From Candidatus Aenigmatarchaeota archaeon (GTDB lineage Archaea; Aenigmatarchaeota; Aenigmatarchaeia; GW2011-AR5), in the NCBI GenBank assembly GCA_018304565.1, contig JAGVVX010000025.1, forward strand, positions 1 through 6,587: a stretch of DNA of 6,587 nucleotides, written 5' to 3'. Below are positions 3,808 to 6,587 of the stretch, piece by piece (position 1 is the stretch's first letter; every line of letters starts with the position of its first letter). The translations under genes and the position numbers were made by a program. The notes under the pieces were generated by a model. The model did not search any database and had not been told where the DNA came from. It saw nothing but the letters and a program-made list of their open reading frames with translations.

Positions 3808-5517
3808 ATGACGCCAAACCCGCGTAAAGTTCTTGCTGAGAAGACGCTAGAAAGAGAGTCGTATTCTCCTTTTCCCGAAGGTTACGTAAAAGGCAAAACA
3901 AAATACGTTATTGTTACCGGCAGCGTCATGTCTGGCGTTGGCAAGGGCACTTTCTCGGGCGCTCTGTGCACACTGCTCAGCTGTCACGGATTGAAGATTT
4001 CTCCCGTAAAATTTGACGGCTACATAAACTTTGACGCAGGAACTCTAAATCCGTTCAGGCACGGCGAAGTCTTTGTTCTTCAGGACGGTACCGAGTGCGA
4101 TCTTGATTTAGGCTCGTATGAAAGGGCTTTGCACCGGAACCTTACAAAGGATAATTACCTGACTGGTGGCAAGATATTCAAGATAATCATAGACAAGGAG
4201 CGCGCTGGCAAATATCTTGGAAGGGATGTCCAGTTCATTCCGCACGTCACAGGAGAAATAAAATATTTCCTTCGCAATCTTGCCATGAAGAGCGGTGCCG
4301 ACATAGTATTAGTAGAGGTCGGCGGGACGGTTGGCGATCTGGAAAATTCATACTTTGTTGAAGCTATGCGCGAGCTGAGGCATGAAGAAGGCCAGTCGAA
4401 TGTTATGTTTGTCAACGTTACTTATATCATTGAGCCGGGCTCGCTCAGAGAACACAAAAGCAAAGCTGCGCAGATTGGTTTCAGGCAACTGATGGCTTTG
4501 GGCGTCCAGCCAGACATGATAATATGCAGGTCACAGACACCGATAACGAATTCAGTGGCGGATAAGATAAGCGTTTTTGCTAACGTGCCTCCAGAAAGGG
4601 TCTACAACTTATATGATTTTTCAAACGTATATGAAATTCCTTTAATTCTTCGGGGTATCGGACTGGATGCTGAATTGTTCAAGATATTCGGTATAGCGCC
4701 GAGAGAGAACCACGACAGCCTGATGAATTTCGATAACTGGGAAAATTTTGTCGAGAAAATAAAGAATGCAAAAAAAGAAATCTCCGTAGGAATAGTGGGG
4801 AAGTACACGAATGTTCACGATTCATACCTTAGCATAATAAAATCCCTCGAACATGCAGCGCCTTATTTTTCTGCTTCCGTTAAAATAAAATGGATAGAAT
4901 CGACAGATATAGAAGACGAAAAGATTTCCGCTGAAGAGGCGCTGAAAGGATTTGACGGGATAATCGTTCCTGGCGGGTTTGGAAAAAGGGGCATAGAAGG
5001 AAAGATTCAGGCTATCAAATACGTAAGAGAGAATAACATTCCATACCTGGGTTTGTGCTACGGTTTGCAGCTTGCCGTAGTCGAATTTGCAAGAAATGTC
5101 TGCGGCTTGAAAGATGCAAACACCGCTGAAGTCGATCCTGAAACCGAGTGCCCGATCATAGATATCATACCTGATCAGGACAGCAATATAGAAAACTCCC
5201 GGATTGGAGGAACAATGCGGCTTGGAGACTATCCGGCAAAGTTGAAGCCGGATTCGCTTGCAAGGAAGCTTTATGGAAAAGACACTGTTGTCGAGAGGCA
5301 TCGGCACAGGTATGAGCTTGTTCACAAATTTCACAAAATACTGGAAGAAAAGGGCCTTGTCATTTCAGGCACGTATGAAGAGAAAGACCTGCCAGAATTT
5401 ATTGAAATCCCCGGCCACAGATTCTTTTTGGCCACCCAGGCGCATGCAGAATTCACGTCGCGCCCGCTGCAGCCGAATCCTATGTTTCTGGGTTTCATTG
5501 AAGCATGCGTCAAGTGA
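3808..5517 (+). CDS. pyrG: CTP synthase (glutamine-hydrolysing)
   Basis: The 569-residue enzyme converts UTP, ATP and glutamine to CTP, the last step of pyrimidine nucleotide synthesis. The amidoligase domain spans about residues 32-300: VTGSVMSGVGKG (36-47) is the ATP-binding P-loop, NFDAGTLNP (74-82) and HGEVFV (85-90) follow, and VEVGGTVGD (169-177) carries the acidic Mg2+ ligand Glu170. The glutaminase domain spans about 325-569, with PGGFGKRG (388-395), nucleophile Cys417 in GLCYGLQ, RHRYEL (499-504), and His546/Glu548 in QAHAEF. All expected catalytic residues are present. Divergences include an extra stretch of about 31 residues before the usual N-terminus, KFDGYINFD in place of the usual KLDPYLNVD, and HKSKAAQ (216-222) in place of the KTKPTQ UTP/CTP-site motif. 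The start is supported by the leaderless TATA spacing. The guaB-like gene follows after 38 nt. Confidence 0.97.
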   Translation: MTPNPRKVLAEKTLERESYSPFPEGYVKGKTKYVIVTGSVMSGVGKGTFSGALCTLLSCHGLKISPVKFDGYINFDAGTLNPFRHGEVFVLQDGTECDLDLGSYERALHRNLTKDNYLTGGKIFKIIIDKERAGKYLGRDVQFIPHVTGEIKYFLRNLAMKSGADIVLVEVGGTVGDLENSYFVEAMRELRHEEGQSNVMFVNVTYIIEPGSLREHKSKAAQIGFRQLMALGVQPDMIICRSQTPITNSVADKISVFANVPPERVYNLYDFSNVYEIPLILRGIGLDAELFKIFGIAPRENHDSLMNFDNWENFVEKIKNAKKEISVGIVGKYTNVHDSYLSIIKSLEHAAPYFSASVKIKWIESTDIEDEKISAEEALKGFDGIIVPGGFGKRGIEGKIQAIKYVRENNIPYLGLCYGLQLAVVEFARNVCGLKDANTAEVDPETECPIIDIIPDQDSNIENSRIGGTMRLGDYPAKLKPDSLARKLYGKDTVVERHRHRYELVHKFHKILEEKGLVISGTYEEKDLPEFIEIPGHRFFLATQAHAEFTSRPLQPNPMFLGFIEACVK

Positions 5518-5525
5518 ATCCCAGA

Positions 5526-5534
5526 TTATAAATA
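5526..5534 (+). promoter_or_regulatory. TATA box of the guaB-like gene
   Basis: TTATAAATA is centred at 5530, 26 nt upstream of the ATG at 5556, again predicting a leaderless transcript. It lies just after the pyrG stop, so guaB can be transcribed independently. The following T-run (5535-5539) may also serve as a terminator for pyrG. Confidence 0.65.
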
Positions 5535-5555
5535 TTTTTGGCATGCTATAGTTAT

Positions 5556-6587
5556 ATGGCAAGAGAAATAATCAGAAACCCGCAGGCGCTGCCGCTTTCT
5601 TCTTACAGTGTGCGGGAAGCAAGTTTCGGGGAACTGCCTTCCGGTTATAGGGGCCTTATCACACTTCCGGGATACATCTCCAGAGATCTCTCTCCTGATT
5701 CAATAGATATCTCATCACCTTTGACAAAATACAGGCCTGGAAAAAATGAGCCTGCAATAAGATTGAATATACCTGTAATAAGCGCTGCCATGCAGTCTGT
5801 TTCAGGCCAAAAAATGGGGATTGCGCTCGCAAGATTAGGAGGTCTTGCAGCCATTTATTGCAGCCAGACAATAGAAGAAGAAGCTGACATGATCAAAGCT
5901 GTTAAGAGGCATAAAGGCGCCTTCATTGAGCCGGAAGTTGTTTCACCTGAAGATACAATTGAATATGTCGCAGAAAGAATGGAACGAACCGGCTATTCTA
6001 AATTTTTCGTTACACGAGATGGAGTTCAACATGGAATGCTTCTCGGTCTTGTAACAGATAACGATTTTGACGCTGAAATGCACAAGGGTCAGAAAGTTAT
6101 GCAAAGAATGCGCCCTGTTAGAGAGCTTGATGTTGTTTACAATGATGAAGTTAGTCATGACGTCAAGAAAGCCAACGAAAGAGCAAAATCAAGCCATCAT
6201 AGTGCATTGCCGGTGATTTACAGTGACGGCAGATTGCGGGATGTTATATTTAGAAGGGATATCAGAGACCACCGGGAACACAAAACTGAATTGATTGATG
6301 ATATGAAAAGGCTGAGAGTAATCGCTGCAGTAAATACGCATGACTATGAAGACAGAATTCCGGCCGTTGCAGACTCTGGAGCTGATTTAATCCTGATAGA
6401 TACTTCCCAAGGCTGGACAGATCATCTTGCTGATACATCACACTTTGCACTAAAGAAATATCCCGGGATACCTGTCATAGGCGGAAATGTTGTGACTGCC
6501 GAAGGCTTTAATTTTCTTGTAAGGGATTGCGGAGTGGATTCTGTTAAAGTTGGAATGGGAATCGCATCTATATGCATAACACCAAAA
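5556..6587 (+). CDS. guaB: IMP dehydrogenase-family protein (3' end outside window)
   Basis: The frame opens with ATG 5556 and runs 344 codons to the window edge without a stop. It matches IMP dehydrogenase, which oxidises IMP to XMP with NAD+ for GMP synthesis. In order: an N-terminal barrel segment (DISSPLTKY, then NIPVISAAMQSVSG, residues 71-84, and ALARLGGLAAIYCSQ, 90-104). Two CBS-like repeats follow at about 125-240 (SKFFVTRDG, LLGLVTDNDFD, later SALPVIYSDGRLRDVIFRRDI). The barrel resumes with RLRVIAAVN (252-260), LIDTSQGWTD (280-289) and VIGGNVVTAEGF (307-318). VKVGMGIASICIT (330-342) holds the predicted catalytic Cys340, but Ala337 replaces the usual glycine of the G-x-G-S-x-C loop. 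The mobile flap and C-terminus are not visible. GMP reductase is less likely because of the CBS insert. The start fits the leaderless TATA spacing. Confidence 0.92.
   Translation, partial: MAREIIRNPQALPLSSYSVREASFGELPSGYRGLITLPGYISRDLSPDSIDISSPLTKYRPGKNEPAIRLNIPVISAAMQSVSGQKMGIALARLGGLAAIYCSQTIEEEADMIKAVKRHKGAFIEPEVVSPEDTIEYVAERMERTGYSKFFVTRDGVQHGMLLGLVTDNDFDAEMHKGQKVMQRMRPVRELDVVYNDEVSHDVKKANERAKSSHHSALPVIYSDGRLRDVIFRRDIRDHREHKTELIDDMKRLRVIAAVNTHDYEDRIPAVADSGADLILIDTSQGWTDHLADTSHFALKKYPGIPVIGGNVVTAEGFNFLVRDCGVDSVKVGMGIASICITPK

Noticed and set aside
4822..5334. 170-codon open frame on the minus strand inside pyrG
   Set aside because: It lies fully within the strongly supported pyrG gene, has no promoter or recognisable domain, and its composition follows from pyrG codons read backwards.

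Overview
The window looks like a chromosomal stretch from an archaeon. The evidence is AT-rich TATA boxes placed 25-26 nt upstream of several start codons, which is the geometry of leaderless archaeal transcripts, together with archaeal-style genes for endonuclease III, CTP synthase and an IMP dehydrogenase-family protein. The very small proteins and the divergent CTP synthase motifs would suit a DPANN-type or other poorly sampled lineage, but that is inference. All genes I can support lie on the + strand.

Layout. Positions 1-266 hold the C-terminal end of a dihydroorotate dehydrogenase-like protein (pyrimidine synthesis). It is followed by endonuclease III (318-998), a DNA base-excision repair glycosylase with an intact active site and iron-sulfur cluster ligands. 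The 999-1198 gap holds a structured array of four short hairpins. A short coding region (1199-1477) follows that lacks a usable start codon and may be frameshifted. Next come a CPA2-type Na+/H+ antiporter (1535-2704) and a 45-residue zinc-ribbon protein (2778-2915) that a length cutoff would miss. A poly-T terminator and a second copy of the hairpin array (2938-3025) come after it. Two small unknown proteins, the first with a signal peptide, occupy 3153-3677. A strongly structured intergenic element (3680-3767) precedes pyrG (CTP synthase, 3808-5517). The window ends inside a guaB-like gene (5556 to the edge).

The recognisable metabolic genes belong to nucleotide synthesis: PyrD-like (UMP branch), PyrG (UTP to CTP) and GuaB-like (IMP to XMP). 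pyrG and guaB are adjacent, yet each seems to carry its own leaderless promoter. The middle of the window (999-3780) has housekeeping and accessory small genes separated by structured intergenic DNA.

The most unusual observation is the duplicated hairpin array. Two 88-nt copies 1,893 nt apart align without gaps and differ at only nine positions. Seven of those differences fall in the nine triloop bases and none in the 48 stem bases. The dyad centres are spaced 26 nt apart in both copies. This suggests a repeated structured RNA or protein-bound dyad array that I cannot match to a known family.
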